Source: Flavobacteriaceae bacterium
Lineage (GTDB): Bacteria; Bacteroidota; Bacteroidia; Flavobacteriales; Flavobacteriaceae
Direction: 5' to 3'
NCBI GenBank assembly: GCA_029246125.1
Contig: JAQWNZ010000010.1
Span: 1 to 41,825 of the forward strand
DNA: 41,825 bases
The notes beneath the pieces were generated by a model. That model did no database searches. It saw only the letters and a list, made by a program, of their open reading frames with translations, and was not told the DNA's origin. The position numbers were made by a program, and so were the translations under genes. Shown here in pieces: positions 41,093 to 41,825 of this stretch. Within the stretch, counting starts at the first letter, position 1. Every line of letters begins with the position of its first letter.

Positions 41093-41825
41093 TTAAGCTA
41101 CAAACAAGGGTCTCCCCTCCATCATGGCATGCACCTCTTTTGCTACATTATCAAGCCCTATTTCATTTTTATGATTTCGTATCACTTTGTCTATTAAATC
41201 AACAATGGTAACCATTTCGGCTTCCTTTAAACCTCTGGTAGTAATAGCTGCGGCTCCTATTCGAATTCCTGAAGTAACAAAAGGAGACTTATCATCAAAA
41301 GGGACCATGTTTTTATTTACGGTAATATCAGCTTTAACCAAAGCTATTTCAGCATCTTTTCCTGTAATGTCTTTATTTCGAAGATCAATTAACATCATGT
41401 GGTTGTCTGTACCACCAGAAATAAGATGATAGTCTTTATCTACAAAAGCAGCTGCCATAGCCTTAGCGTTCTTTCTTACCTGTTCCATATATTTCTTGAA
41501 TGGAGAGCCTAAAGCCTCCTGAAAAGCGATAGCCTTTCCAGCAATAACATGCATCAATGGCCCACCCTGATTTCCTGGGAACACCCCCATGTTGAGTAAA
41601 TTTGACATTTTTTGGGGCTTTCCATTTTTTAATGTTAATCCAAAAGGATTGTCAAAATCTTTTCCCATTAGAATCAATCCCCCTCTTGGACCTCTGAGAG
41701 TTTTATGAGTGGTGGTTGTGACAACGTGACAATGTGGAATGGGATCACTCAACATTCCCTTAGCAATCATTCCAGAGGGATGGGAAATATCTGCTAATAA
41801 AAAGGCTATGGCAGCTGCTTTTGTA
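41093..41825 (-). CDS. glyA: GlyA: serine hydroxymethyltransferase, N-terminus cut by window edge
   Basis: The frame runs in from the right edge, so the visible part is the C-terminal 243 or so residues including [13 protein letters not shown] at the edge. [19 protein letters not shown] contains the PLP-binding lysine, and [17 protein letters not shown] is the folate-binding or C-terminal domain. A Met near 41770 is internal, not the start. It makes glycine and methylene-tetrahydrofolate from serine. The rest of the gene lies beyond 41825. Confidence 0.95.
   Translation of the reverse strand, partial: TKAAAIAFLLADISHPSGMIAKGMLSDPIPHCHVVTTTTHKTLRGPRGGLILMGKDFDNPFGLTLKNGKPQKMSNLLNMGVFPGNQGGPLMHVIAGKAIAFQEALGSPFKKYMEQVRKNAKAMAAAFVDKDYHLISGGTDNHMMLIDLRNKDITGKDAEIALVKADITVNKNMVPFDDKSPFVTSGIRIGAAAITTRGLKEAEMVTIVDLIDKVIRNHKNEIGLDNVAKEVHAMMEGRPLFVA

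Noticed and set aside
41078-41094. AATAGT/ACTATT hairpin between the thioesterase and glyA stops
   Set aside because: A 6-bp AT-rich stem with no U-tract on either strand; too weak to call a bidirectional terminator.
1-41825. A defence island, mobile element, CRISPR array or biosynthetic cluster
   Set aside because: No transposase, integrase, toxin-antitoxin pair, restriction gene, repeat array or megasynthase is present; the recognised genes are housekeeping.

Overview
The window looks like chromosomal DNA from a member of the Bacteroidota, most likely the Flavobacteriia. The evidence is AT-rich, tightly packed coding, a fused LpxC-FabZ gene, a PorX-type response regulator of the type IX secretion system, bifunctional HisB and HisIE enzymes, SPII lipoproteins, and repeated TAnnTTTG promoter boxes with almost no Shine-Dalgarno signals. 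The content is mostly housekeeping. I see no insertion sequence, prophage, CRISPR array, tRNA or rRNA, and no gene-free stretch longer than 300 bases.

Layout. 1-3047 (minus): a cut DUF2911 gene, an M61-like lipoprotein peptidase and a DUF2461 protein. 3094-10731 (minus): a complete histidine operon in the order leader peptide-hisG-hisD-hisC-hisB-hisH-hisA-(DinB-like)-hisF-hisIE, preceded by a transcription attenuator with a 19-residue leader containing His-Arg-His-His and a terminator that touches hisG. 10773-18303 (minus): HD phosphohydrolase, lpxD, lpxC/fabZ, lpxA, efp, sucD, fabG and a prohibitin-like protein, mainly lipid A, fatty-acid and translation functions. 18328-20674 (plus): porX, tsaE and a small DUF4258-like protein. 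20657-27464: proline dehydrogenase, pcm, a Gfo/Idh/MocA oxidoreductase, a YciO-type protein, a UvrD/PcrA helicase and a patatin-like lipase. 27532-34840 (plus): recG, pheT, two small conserved proteins and a sodium:solute symporter. 34890-41825: an ABC-F ATPase with a degraded second nucleotide site, a lipoprotein with a cysteine-less thioredoxin-like end, a transaldolase-like aldolase, a short-chain dehydrogenase, the small SRP RNA, a lipoprotein glutaminyl cyclase, a thioesterase and a cut glyA.

The most noteworthy signals are regulatory. The SRP RNA lets the promoter be calibrated: its 5' end lies 5 bases past a TATATTTG box. The same TAnnTTTG box lies just before nine other transcription units, and the calibrated start sites fall on or within a few bases of many start codons. 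This predicts leaderless or near-leaderless mRNAs for lpxD, tsaE, the his leader and efp. The his attenuator, a DinB-like gene inside the his operon, a dehydrogenase start only 16 bases past the SRP RNA, and nested inverted repeats at the DUF2461 start are further points. I did not find a gene cluster that I could defend as a wholly new system.
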